DNA from: Melitaea cinxia
Taxonomy: Eukaryota > Arthropoda > Insecta > Lepidoptera > Nymphalidae
DNA length: 64,000 nt
Direction of reading: 5' to 3'
NCBI RefSeq assembly: GCF_905220565.1
Contig: NC_059402.1
Span: forward strand, 3,473,501-3,537,500
Each line of letters starts with the position of its first letter. The stretch's first letter is position 1. Made by a program: the position numbers and the translations under genes. Positions 34,441 to 43,770 of the stretch are shown here, in pieces. Below the pieces are notes generated by a model that did no database searches, was not told the DNA's origin, and saw only the letters and a program-made list of their open reading frames with translations.

Positions 34441-35560
34441 CTATAAAATATAAAATCATTGAAGAAAGCTGTATACATAAACCAATCCACAACAACAAAC
34501 AAACAAAAAGAAACCAAATCCTCAGTACCTTTACATACGGTAGTCAAAAGACATCTCCCCGTCAAAGTTCTTTAAGTAAGATTCTAAATTACAAACATTA
34601 TATACTATTTTTTAAGTTATATTCTAAACTTTAATCTCTAAATTTTGAAAATTTAAACTACAACATTTGAATTTATTAGGTAACAATATGCACACTTTTA
34701 AGTTATTAAGTTTTTAATTTTACAATTTCAAGGCATCAAATTCTCCGAACTTGACTATTGAACTGCATCTAAAACATCAATCATATATGTACACACAAAT
34801 AACCATCAAAGACTGACAATATCTACATAACGATCAACAACCATCATTTTATATTACCTTTACATATGTTAATTAAATTTATAATTTTTTTCCTCCTATT
34901 TTGGTTCCTTTAATTTATATTATTTCTACCCACATGTATTTTTCTTCAATTTTATATATTAATTTTTATTATTCATTATTTAAATTGTTAAGATTTACAA
35001 AATATTAGTCATTTCTTATCAAATTGTCATTAAAATTAAGTCATTTAAAATTGGCTAGTTAAAATTTACATTAATATTTCTATTTTGTAGTTGTAACCAA
35101 AATAGGAGGAAAAAAATTATAAATTTAATTAACATATGTAAAGGTAATATAAAATGATGGTTGTTGATCGTTATGTAGATATTGTCAGTCTTTGATGGTT
35201 ATTTGTGTGTACATATATGATTGATGTTTTAGATGCAGTTCAATAGTCAAGTTCGGAGAATTTGATGCCTTGAAATTGTAAAATTAAAAACTTAATAACT
35301 TAAAAGTGTGCATATTGTTACCTAATAAATTCAAATGTTGTAGTTTAAATTTTCAAAATTTAGAGATTAAAGTTTAGAATATAACTTAAAAAATAGTATA
35401 TAATGTTTGTAATTTAGAATCTTACTTAAAGAACTTTGACGGGGAGATGTCTTTTGACTACCGTATGTAAAGGTACTGAGGATTTGGTTTCTTTTTGTTT
35501 GTTTGTTGTTGTGGATTGGTTTATGTATACAGCTTTCTTCAATGATTTTATATTTTATAG

Positions 35561-35600
35561 ATGCCTGATGATGGTCCAATAAAGGATCGAAACGTCGCAT
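35561..35600 (+). ncRNA. Hammerhead-ribozyme-like motif, right arm
   Basis: In order: ATGC (35561-35564), CTGATGA core (35565-35571), stem GGTCC (35573-35577) with GGATC (35584-35588) around an AATAAA loop, GAAA (35589-35592), C-GTC (35593-35596), GCAT (35597-35600). ATGC pairs with GCAT as stem I, and GTC would be the cleavage triplet. Stem III is only the self-complementary ACGT, so activity would need a dimer, as described for hammerheads of Penelope-like elements. One T (35572) is unpaired at the base of stem II. Activity is unproven. Confidence 0.45.
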
Positions 35601-36099
35601 GAATTTGCAATTGGTGGTTTGATTGGCACCCTATGTCCACTTTCCTGCTAATCGTCAAAGAATTAAAAAAAAAATTAGGGATGGGCTACCCTTTAAATTT
35701 AGGGGGATGAAAAATATATGTTGTTCGATTCTCAGATCTACCCGATGTGCACACAAAATTTCATGAGAATCGGTCAAGCCGTTTCGGAAGAGTTTAACTA
35801 CAAACACCGCGACACGAGAATTTTATATATTAGATAATAATAATCAAAACGTACTAATACATTTACGTAATATATACTAATAATATACATAAAGTACGTT
35901 ATAAAGTACACTCATGCCACATCCAGATTCACATAGACCAAAGAATCTTTAAAACATTGTTAAATATTCATTTGTATACATACTATAATATGTAACTACC
36001 CCCAAAATTTTTTCATTTTTCTAATTGTAACTGCTTCTTTTTATATTTAAATGAATAAAAAAGGGAATCAAAAATAAATAGTAGGTGTTGTTATTTTTA

Positions 36100-36112
36100 T
36101 ATATACTTGTAT
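36100..36112 (+). repeat. 13-bp target duplication, left copy
   Basis: TATATACTTGTAT, repeated exactly at 37865-37877, brackets the RTE insertion. Confidence 0.9.
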
Positions 36113-37864
36113 CACTTCAGCCTATCGCAGTCCACTGCTGGACATAGGCCTCCCCAAGTTCGCGCCACACATCCCGGTCTTCCGCAATCCTCATCCAGCC
36201 TACACCGGCAATCTTACGTAGATCGTCGGTCCATCGGGCCGGAGGACGTCCCACACTGCGTTTGGCAAGACGCGGTCTCCACTCTAGGACCCGTCTACTC
36301 CAACGGCCATCGGTCCTGCGACACAGATGACCAGCCCACTGCCACTTCAACTTGCTAATTCTGTGGGCTATGTCGGTTACTTTCGTTCTCTTGCGGATAG
36401 TCTCATTTCTAATCCTGTCTTTGAGAGAGACCCCAAGCATAACCCGTTCCATTGCACGTTGAGCGACTTTAAACTTGTGGACCAGTCCCTTCGTCAGTGT
36501 CCACGTCTCGGCTCCGTATGTTAACACAGGCAGGACGCATTGCTCGAAAACTTTTGTCTTCAAGCATTGCGGAATCTTCGAAGTGAAGACTCGATGGAGT
36601 CTGCCAAACGCCGCCCAGCCCAACCGAATCCTCCTATCGGCCTCCTTCTCGAAGTTGTTGCGGCCTAGTTGGATAGTATGGCCTAGGTAAATATAATCCT
36701 GAACAACTTCGAGAAGGGTACCATCGACCGATACCGGTATCGGTATGACTTGGTTGTTAAACATAACTTTCGTCTTATCCAAGTTCATACAGTGACCGAC
36801 ACGTCGGGAGGACTCGTTTAGGCCGGCCAGCATTTGGCCTAACTCATCCAGCGTCTCCGCAAAGATGACAATATCGTCGGCGAAACGAAGGTGAGAGATG
36901 AATTCACCGTTGACGTTGATGCCCCGTTCCCCCCAATCCAAGGTCTTAAAAACATCCTCTAGCGCAGTGGTAAACAGTTTCGGTGATATTACATCCCCCT
37001 GTCTTACCCCGCGCCGGAGGGAAATAGGTCTTGTTCTTTGGTCATTGACATGAACGGTCATCGTCGCCGCGTCGTACATAGATTTTAGTACCTCGATATA
37101 TCGCCAGTCGATATGACATCTCCGCAGAGAGTCCAGGACAGCCCAGGTCTCGACAGAGTCGAAGGCTTTCTCGTAGTCCACAAATGCCATACACAGCGGT
37201 TGATTATATTCTTCCGTCTTTTGGATAATCTGCCGAACAGTATGGATGTGGTCCACGGTGCTGTAGCCATTTCGAAACCCAGCCTGCTCTGGTGGTTGGA
37301 ATTCGTCGAGTCTTCTGGCGAGACGATTCGTAACAACCCTCGAAAACAGCTTATAGACGTGGCTCAGAAGTGAGATCGGTCTATAATTCTTTAACAGAGA
37401 CTTATCGCCTCTCTTAAAGAACAGCACCACCACACTCCCGGACCACGCCTCCGGCGTGGTTCCTCGGTGGATGACGGCGTTAAATAGTCTTGCCAAGGAT
37501 TTCAGGACAGGTCGCCCTGCGGCTTTAAGGAGTTCAGTGGTAACTCCGTCATCCCCCGGGGCCCTCCCGTTTTTAAGCTGCCCGAGTGCTGCACCAATCT
37601 CATCCTCTTCGAAGTCCGGGATACACTCCGAATAATGGCGCAACAATGGTGCCCGTGGATCTTCGGTGTCCCAAGTCGCAGGCTTGCGTGCGCTCGACGA
37701 GTACAGCTGTCCATAAAAATTCTCAACCTCTTCTCGGACCTGAGGGCGAGAGCAGACGGTTCTGCCATCTGCTGTTTTAAGCTTCGCAAGAAGGCTTCTC
37801 CCCAATGGTCTTTGGAAAACTTTGGACCCCCTATTATGCTCAATCAGAGTAGCAACCTCTCTCG
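36113..37864 (-). mobile_element. RTE-clade LINE, 5' truncated, young insertion
   Basis: The 1752-bp insert lies between perfect 13-bp target duplications (36100-36112 and 37865-37877). It has no poly(A); it ends directly after 'gcgataggctgaagtg'. The 3' end, from 'ggcgcgaacttggggaggcc' on, matches the tail of SINE family A. The perfect duplications and unbroken frame indicate a recent event. The endonuclease domain is absent through 5' truncation. Confidence 0.92.
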
Positions 37865-37886
37865 TATATACTTGTATAGCTAACAA
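36117..37886 (-). CDS. Reverse transcriptase of the RTE LINE (C-terminal two-thirds of ORF2)
   Basis: The frame is 589 codons without a stop. The first eight or so residues come from the target duplication and flank, so the ATG at 37886 is not the original start; the true element sequence begins about REVATL. Reverse transcriptase blocks are in order: GRAPGDDGV (~108-116), NYRPISLLS (~167), GFRNGYSTVDHI (~203-214), FVDYEKAFDSV (235-245, catalytic Asp), RRGVRQGDVISP (291-302) and RFADDIVIF (334-342, catalytic FADD). The C-terminal part has LPVLTYGAETW (~452) and WAGHLCRRTDGRW (~517-529), then GRPPARWTDDL and WRELGEAYVQQWTAIG. It copies LINE RNA into DNA at a nicked target. With the endonuclease missing it cannot act alone. 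Lepidopteran RTE-like proteins are often annotated as endonuclease-reverse transcriptase. Confidence 0.93.
   Translation of the reverse strand: MLAIQVYTREVATLIEHNRGSKVFQRPLGRSLLAKLKTADGRTVCSRPQVREEVENFYGQLYSSSARKPATWDTEDPRAPLLRHYSECIPDFEEDEIGAALGQLKNGRAPGDDGVTTELLKAAGRPVLKSLARLFNAVIHRGTTPEAWSGSVVVLFFKRGDKSLLKNYRPISLLSHVYKLFSRVVTNRLARRLDEFQPPEQAGFRNGYSTVDHIHTVRQIIQKTEEYNQPLCMAFVDYEKAFDSVETWAVLDSLRRCHIDWRYIEVLKSMYDAATMTVHVNDQRTRPISLRRGVRQGDVISPKLFTTALEDVFKTLDWGERGINVNGEFISHLRFADDIVIFAETLDELGQMLAGLNESSRRVGHCMNLDKTKVMFNNQVIPIPVSVDGTLLEVVQDYIYLGHTIQLGRNNFEKEADRRIRLGWAAFGRLHRVFTSKIPQCLKTKVFEQCVLPVLTYGAETWTLTKGLVHKFKVAQRAMERVMLGVSLKDRIRNETIRKRTKVTDIAHRISKLKWQWAGHLCRRTDGRWSRRVLEWRPRLAKRSVGRPPARWTDDLRKIAGVGWMRIAEDRDVWRELGEAYVQQWTAIG
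37865..37877 (+). repeat. 13-bp target duplication, right copy
   Basis: Exact copy of 36100-36112. Confidence 0.9.
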
Positions 37887-38760
37887 TAATTACAATGATT
37901 ATTATATCTAACGATGTAGATTTAATGCGATCTTTTACTTCTTTAACTAGTTGGGTTATCAGGCACCTTTGAACAGAATGATGAGATCACACAGCAGTAT
38001 TCAAAAAAATGTAGATAAAGATATTTAAATAATTTAAAAAAATGTTTAAATTACACTTATCAGCAAAGTAAGCTTAATTTTATTGTGATCACTTTTTAGT
38101 ATATTACAAATTGTTTCTCTTTGAACCTTTGATATTTTTTTTATTTTAATCTTTTATTGTAGCTAATTGTAATGTAAAACACTATCTTAAGATCTAGCCA
38201 CGTTTATGCTATTTATGTATGTTATTAGTGTAGCCAAGTTTAATGCAGTTATAACCTATAATTAAAGTTACACTTAGACTTTACTGTTATTGTATGATGT
38301 ACTTGAAATATGGTGCATACTTTGTTGGTGTTCTATAAATAAATAACGAATAAATAAATAAACAATATTGCTGTCATAAAAATACGTACAAACAGACAAC
38401 TCTTCAGGTTTATAGTTTAAGTATAGACAGTCATGATAAGCACATCGATTTTTAATATACATTGTAAAAAACCCGTCGAGACTCGTTTGTATGATTTAAA
38501 AATAAAACAAAGTTACTTTCGTGAACATTACAACATGAGATTTCTTAAATATTTTTTTTAGTTTCATATAAAGATTTATTGATAACTACTTCGTCATCAT
38601 AAATAATAACTCTAATTTTGATTATTGTACATTAATAGTGATAATTAACAAATAAAATGATTAATTTAAATTTAATAATTACGCTTGGAAACAGGACGTG
38701 AAATAAAATTTATAAATTATTTACTGCTTTTTGCCGTTTTTTTTTTTTTTGTTTTTATAA
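37880..38760. other. AT-rich stretch, no gene seen
   Basis: At about 38140-38360 the sequence ends in (AAAT/GAAT)n after 'ttggtgttctataaataaat' and looks like a LINE 3' tail, but no coding part is attached. Nothing else seen. Confidence 0.45.
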
Positions 38761-38764
38761 AGTT

Positions 38765-38945
38765 AGGTCAGCAAAAAGCTTACGGTTCACGTCATGATAA
38801 GCGGTTACCGTAGATTATAGACACCTGCATAATGTACGAAGTATTCCAAGCACGTTTTCGCCACTATGTCCATTTCTATAAGGTTGTGACACTTCCCAAG
38901 ACAGACTGCTGCAGATTTTGAGCTGGATTATCCACCTGTGCCCTA
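38765..38945 (+). repeat. Dispersed repeat family D, diverged copy
   Basis: 'gcttacggttcacgtcatga', 'taccgtagattatagacacc' and 'tgccctacctcag' fit family D, with losses in the middle. Confidence 0.65.
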
Positions 38946-39029
38946 CCTCAGTAAAATTAGTATTATGTCTCAGTAGTATTTTCTGTGCTAGTATTAATTA
39001 GTGAATCATGTCTAGTGTTTTTTTTTACT

Positions 39030-39445
39030 GTTTAACCGACTTTAAAAAAGGAGGAGGTTACTCAATTCGACCGTATATATATATACTCGTATATATATTT
39101 TTTAATGTATGTTCGGGGATAACTTCGTCGTTTATGAACCGATTTTGATAATTCTTTTTTTGCTGGAAAGGAGATATCCTAAGTGTGGCACCGTGATAAG
39201 GAAACCAGGATCTGATGATGGGATCCCAGAGAAATCGAGGGAAACGCTCGAAAATACGCATAACTTTTTACTGGGTGTACCGATTTTGATGATTTTTAAA
39301 TTAATCGAAAGCCGATTAAATTTCATCAAGATCTGATTACAAACTTTTGGAGTAATCTTTGATAATGCGTATTTACTTGACTATTTTTACGTTGTATTGC
39401 TTGTCGATGTCACTGACGTCGGTTTTTTTTTCGTTTGCCAGCGAA
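39030..39445 (+). repeat. Family E repeat, best copy
   Basis: It runs from 'ttaaccgactttaaaaaagg' through 'gttcggggataacttcgtcg', 'gatgatgggatcccagag' and 'tttttactgggtgtaccga' to 'cactgacgtcggtttttttt' and 'cgtttgccagcgaacacaa'. Frames on both strands are fortuitous. Confidence 0.8.
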
Positions 39446-39549
39446 CACAATTGTTATTCTTTTCTTCTTTGTGTAAAGACGTGTTTTTGCCTTTAAAACC
39501 GTTTTATATGGAAGTAAGAAATAAGTAAATATTCTTTTTATAATAAGAA

Positions 39550-39790
39550 TGGGGACAAACGAGCAGACGAAGCTATCTGATGTTAAACGGCTACCGTCGC
39601 CCATGGACATCTGCAACATAAAAGGAGTTGCAGGCTTTAGGACAAAAATGCCTATACTCTCGACGCTTGAAAACCCTCAAATTATAGCGCTCAGCGGAAA
39701 CCTCAGGAGGACCTCATTCCACAGTTTGCATGTACGCGGAAGGAATGCGCGTGAAGCTCGCACATTGGTCGCAAACCATGCATCCAAATG
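39550..39790 (+). repeat. Unassigned dispersed repeat (family K)
   Basis: 'gacaaacgagcagacgaagc', 'tgatgttaaacggctaccgt' and 'cgcccatggacatctgcaac' recall a repeat I know from lepidopteran genomes, distinct from family D. Single copy here. The 88-codon frame is probably not a gene. Confidence 0.5.
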
Positions 39791-39948
39791 GTGTGGATGG
39801 AACTTAGTCGAATAAATAATATTTTTGTCGGATTTTATATTTTATTTGATATTTTTCTTGATATTCCTTTATCGTATGATATACACGTGCTACCGAATAG
39901 CAGGCTTAATGCTGCCTATAACTTCAAGCAAATGTCAGCACTTTTAAA

Positions 39949-40840
39949 TTTTTTTTTTTTTTTTTTATGACAAATAGGCAGGCATTTGACCACAATCTCA
40001 CCTGATGTTAAGTGACGATGCGGTCGAAGGTGGAGCATGCCTGCCTAATAACAGCCTATTCACTCTGGCCTTGAAGGAACCCAGATTGTATCGTTCGGGA
40101 AACACAGACGCGGGCAACGAGTTCCATTCCTTAGCTGTGCGCATCAGGAAAGTAGAGCCAAAGCGTTTTGTGCGCGTAGGTGGCATATCGATGACATAAG
40201 GATGGAACGATCGACCGCGCCTAGTGTCCCGATGGCGGAAGGTTGTTGGGGGAATTAGATCGTGTAATTCCTTCGCACACTCACCGAAATATATTTTGTA
40301 GAACACCGACAGACGAGCTACCCTACGCCGATGATCGAGACTCTGCAACTTGGTGTCTGTCAGAGTAGGGTCACCTATGAGTCTCTTAGCTCGTTTTTCC
40401 ACCGAGTCCAAAGTTGCCAGTTGGTATTTGGCGGATCCATCCCAAAGATGGCAGCAATACTCCATACAAGACCGAACTTGTGCTTGGTATAGTTGAAGCA
40501 GCTGTTCTGGAGTGAAGTATCGCCTGACCTTAGAGAGAATACCTAGTTTTTTTGCTGCAGTTTTTGCTTTGGACTCGATGTGTTGCCCAAAGTTCAGATT
40601 GGACGATAGCTCTACACCGAGGAGCTGTAGGGAGTCGGTAATTTCCACAGAAACATCCCAGAAAGTCGGAGCCAGGTGTAAAGGGCTCCGTTTAGAGGAG
40701 AACACACACGCCTGTGTTTTTGTAACGTGACCAGATTGGCATCGCCCCATTCGGAGACTGCCTGGAGGGCGACGTTCAAGCGGCTGACCATATCCTCTCG
40801 ACAAGACTGGATAACATCCTTACTAGCCCTTGCACTCGAA
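39949..40840 (-). mobile_element. Jockey/CR1-type LINE, 3' part with poly(A)
   Basis: On the minus strand it ends in an 18-base A run (39949-39966) after a short 3' UTR. The 5' side is truncated near 40840 within the region after the YADD box. Related 3' tails are at 53568-53698 and 63276-63475 on the plus strand. Confidence 0.85.
39998..40834 (-). pseudogene. LINE ORF2 C-terminal region, frameshifted near its 5' end
   Basis: The open frame 39998-40804 gives LLGVELSSNLNFGQHIESKA, AAKKLGILSKVRRYFTPEQL, MEYCCHLWDGS, RTAKEWNSLPASVFPERYNL and a stop. This is the conserved region downstream of the reverse transcriptase in Jockey-type LINEs. Upstream of about 40730 the matching frame changes: the other frame reads REDMVSRLNVALQAVSEWGD, which is what this protein should have there. 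So one small indel broke the gene. The catalytic reverse transcriptase blocks are missing. Confidence 0.85.
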
Positions 40841-40844
40841 AAGT

Positions 40845-41340
40845 ATCTTATATTTTTTATAGTTTTTAATTTACAATTGCGTAACGCATTAGAAACTTAT
40901 TCTTTTTATATTTTTCTATTCACACTTTTTTCTATTCATTGTATGTTATACCTACAGCAGGAGAGTTTATCTTTCCATTCATTTGTTTATTCTGTTTCTT
41001 TGTTTGACCTCTTGATAAATTCCGTATGACAATAAGATAAATCTTTCATTGAAATTGTTCGTTTCTATATAAAATGGTTTTAAGTACAAGCGATCTAATC
41101 AAGGTTGTTTTTTATAATTTTTACTTTACTTTTTTATGATTTTAAAATATTCCATGACGATCACCACATCACATACGGTTTTTTTAAGATGTACAACTTA
41201 ATAATAACGTTTTAGGTAACAGCCGATTGATACACGTGTTATGTATGTATTTTTAAATAAATAGATAATTCATACATAAATATTACACCTACGCGATGAT
41301 TTATTGTCACCAATTACCCTTATATAGATGTATAAATCGC
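40845..41340. other. AT-rich stretch, no gene seen
   Basis: Nothing recognisable beyond poly(T)-rich DNA. Confidence 0.4.
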
Positions 41341-41344
41341 TGTA

Positions 41345-41680
41345 GGGCAGTGGTTAGAGCAGTAAAGAATATAATGCCCCCTCTTTTCCCGTGGGTGTCG
41401 TAAGAGTTGACTAAGGGATAACCCAGTTCCACTACTACCTTGAAACTTAAAAGCCGACCGATGGCGAGATGACCACCCTACTGCTGGCTTTGAAATACAC
41501 AGGCCTAATATGGGCAGCAGCGTCTTCGGTGCGACAAAGCCAGCCCTTCGGTCACCAACCCGCTTGCCCAGCGTGGTGATTATGGGCAACATGACTTCAC
41601 GCCATTTTTGGCGCGAATTTGTGGAGGCCTATATCCAGCAATGGACTGCGATAGGCAGAAGTGATAATGATGATGATGAT
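41345..41680 (+). mobile_element. SINE family A copy
   Basis: 'gtagggcagtggttagagca' at the head is tRNA-like in style. The usual body follows, and then a tail 'ggcctatatccagcaatgga' with (GATGAT)n. The tail translates to FWREFVEAYIQQWTAIG, nearly the same as the last residues of the RTE LINE protein (WRELGEAYVQQWTAIG). Confidence 0.9.
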
Positions 41681-41689
41681 GAGATGTAT

Positions 41690-42110
41690 CAAGGTATATT
41701 TGAAAACTTATAATTTCGATCCTTTGAAGCGAAACCGTTGTTAGACTTTTAGTCCATCCTGATTCAACCAGTTAAAACTAGACTGAATTGGTTTGAACTG
41801 TTTCGTTCGATCGCAGTAAATTTTTTATAGACGGCTCTATGTGTATACTTATATGTGAATAAGTACAATTATACATTAGGGAGGACGACTAAGAGTGATA
41901 ACGCCAAGTATAGATAAGGAAGCGTTCTCTCATACTTATTATGAGTTAAATTATCTCTGTAGGCCGGGACGTGCCTTCTTAAGATTGTATTGTTGAAGAT
42001 AGGTAGGTCAACATTGAGTTGACTTTTTTATTTAGAATTTTTTATTATTATTGTTATATATATTTTTTTTGTGTAAGCGAGATCGCATATCTCGTTACAA
42101 TATTACATGG
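41690..42110. other. Stretch between SINE A and TIR element II
   Basis: No exon or repeat recognised. Confidence 0.4.
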
Positions 42111-42342
42111 TGATATCGGTCATTCTCCAATTCGGCGTTCTCTGCCTAATTACCGTGACGTTTTTTATTTTTCACTGATTTGACTTAAACACATTAAAAT
42201 ATGAAACAAATCAAAAATACGAATTCAATAATTATTTTGGCATGTAACAGTTAATTGTGGTTTTCTAGATAATGAGAGTTAAAAAATTTATGGGTATGGT
42301 AATTAGAAAATTTTTATATTTAATGTAACGGTAATTAGAAAA

Positions 42343-42625
42343 TATGCTGTGTGGTTACGGCAGTAAGAATATAGCCACTCCCTCTCTTCTCGTCAGTATC
42401 GTAAGAGGCGACTAAGGGATTACACAGTTCCACTACCACCCTGGAACTTGAAAGTGCCGACCGATGGCGGGATAATCATCGAACTACTGGTTTTGAAATA
42501 CACAGGCCGAAGACGGGCAGCAGCGTCTTAGGTGCAACAAAGCCAGCCCTGCGGTCTCCAACCCGCCTGCCCAGCGTAGTGACTATGGGCAAGACAAGAC
42601 AAGACAAATGAGTTCACGCCACGTT
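42343..42625 (+). mobile_element. SINE family A, 3' truncated, nested in TIR element II
   Basis: 'tgctgtgtggttacggcagt' through 'cagcgtagtgactatgggc' and 'gagttcacgcca' are present. The RTE-type tail is missing. The motif ACGGTAATTAG sits just before its start. Confidence 0.85.
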
Positions 42626-42956
42626 TTTCTTGAAATATATTCTCTCTTGCCAGGACAAATGCGACTGATCTCATCTTGCTCTACAAAAATTTGGACGTCT
42701 TGTTTGGTTTTCTCTACAGTAGTCCCTATATTATTATTATGTAAATACTTTGGTTCTATTTCTTTATCATGACTTTGTTTTGGTTTTGGATGTAGCGTGT
42801 TTTATATTTCAGTCTTAATGCTTGCTTCCTGTACTTTTCTTTTGCTCTTCTTAGCTCTATTGTTTTGTCTCAAATATGATATTTCTTTATATGTTTTCTA
42901 TACATGCCTATACAATAAGAGTGAGATTTTTTTTACGTATCGGTTTCTCGACAGTT

Positions 42957-43222
42957 ATCTTTGAAGATGGTAAAGTTGGTGAAGTTGGTGTTGAACACAA
43001 GGAAGACGCTCGTTTCGTAATATTCACGCTTGTATCTTTATTTTCGGTCAAATGCTCATTATTGATTAATAATAAAATAACATACTTTCAGTAGAAGATG
43101 ATTACAGAGCACTAGATGGACGCGGCGTTGATGTGGTTAAAGAAGGTTTAAAATTTGGTGTCTTTTTTAAGGGAACTAATTCTTTTTCAAAAGAAGTCGA
43201 CTGCAGAAAAATTTCGTCTTAC
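42957..43222 (+). pseudogene. Coding-like plus-strand segments of unknown identity in TIR element II
   Basis: After 'tttctcgacag' (acceptor-like), 42959-43018 reads VIFEDGKVGEVGVEHKEDAR. After 'catactttcag' at 43091, an open stretch reads EDDYRALDGRGVDVVKEGL... and ends CRKISSY before a stop near 43221. Composition looks like protein-coding DNA with spliced exons. I do not recognise either piece. They may be transposon gene exons or a coincidence. Confidence 0.3.
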
Positions 43223-43770
43223 TGATTATCTTCTTTTTTTGATTTGGGATTTTCAGGACAATTTTGTACTCTTTTAGTGTACTTTTTAGCGCAGCGAGTA
43301 TGATAAATCATTGAGATGTGGTGTGACAAAGTTTCAAGAGGATCTGTTATATTATTATCAAGCACCTCTATATCTAAGGTCACTTCTTCCTCGATTGTTT
43401 TCAATTTTTCCCTTTTCCTTTTGTCTTTTATAGTAAGTCTGAAATTTTCTCTACTTCTTTTTTGAGTCCGGCTTTTGGTGACATTTGGCAGATAGGCAGT
43501 ATTTTTTTATTTTTTTTATTCTACCCTTCTTTCTTCTTTATTTTTTTTTTGATTGCTAATACAAAAAGGGGCATTTTTAATTCGTTCTCGGCATTGTCGC
43601 TTGGCAAGCCTTCTATTTTCTTTAACTTCCTCTTTCGTCTTTTTAGGTTTTCCTATCTTATAAATTAAATAATTTGATGAATGGTCAGCATATAATATAG
43701 ACATATTTACGGACAATAATAATAATAATCTACGAAAACCGCGGTAAACAAGTATTACTTTTTCATACAA
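43219..43770 (-). pseudogene. Basic-protein remnants (minus strand) in TIR element II
   Basis: The frame 43516-43770 contains PKKTKEEVKENRRLAKRQCR and then ERIKNAP, strongly basic. Downstream, in other frames, LPICQMSPKAGLKKE is followed by RKFQTYYKRQKEKGK, and then by the frame 43219-43404 (MKTIEEEVTLDIEVLDNNI...). The pieces read like one broken basic, coiled N-terminal region of a transposon protein. The match to a family is only an impression. Stops and frame changes show it is dead. Confidence 0.4.

Larger units (their letters stand above)
34338..35663. repeat. 1.3-kb palindrome: 569-bp identical inverted arms, 188-bp spacer
   Basis: Arms 34338-34906 and 35095-35663 are exact reverse complements at every place I compared, with coordinates summing to 70001 throughout and no indel. 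They carry the same 77-codon frame in mirror image (34401-34634 plus, 35367-35600 minus). The spacer 34907-35094 is unrelated AT-rich DNA. The outer end of each arm has a conserved block with 'cctgatgatggtccaataaa' and 'ggatcgaaacgtcgcatg', which resembles Penelope-like element terminal repeats. The frames are not likely to encode proteins. Confidence 0.9.
33776..35834 (-). mobile_element. Helitron-like family H element hosting a palindrome (tentative limits)
   Basis: On the minus strand the 5' end at 35834 reads A|TCTAATATATAAAATTCTCG as at 6405. Similarity continues to about 35670. Left of the palindrome, 'ttatgatttggcataaaaat' and neighbours look like the continuation. A Helitron-type 3' end, CAG CTAG|T after a small ACCT/AGGT hairpin, is at 33776-33779. 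Linking that 3' end to this 5' end is an inference; the piece at 33830-34080 may be another repeat. Confidence 0.4.

Noticed and set aside
34401..34634. 77-codon frame present in both palindrome arms
   Set aside because: Identical because the DNA is palindromic; it overlaps the hammerhead-like block and resembles no protein I know.
36107..36690. Plus-strand frames under the RTE LINE
   Set aside because: Opposite-strand shadows of the reverse transcriptase frame.
41320..41592. Minus-strand frame starting MLPIITTLGKRVG
   Set aside because: It is SINE A in reverse; similar frames at 26441-26638 and 62665-62850 show the same repeat translation.
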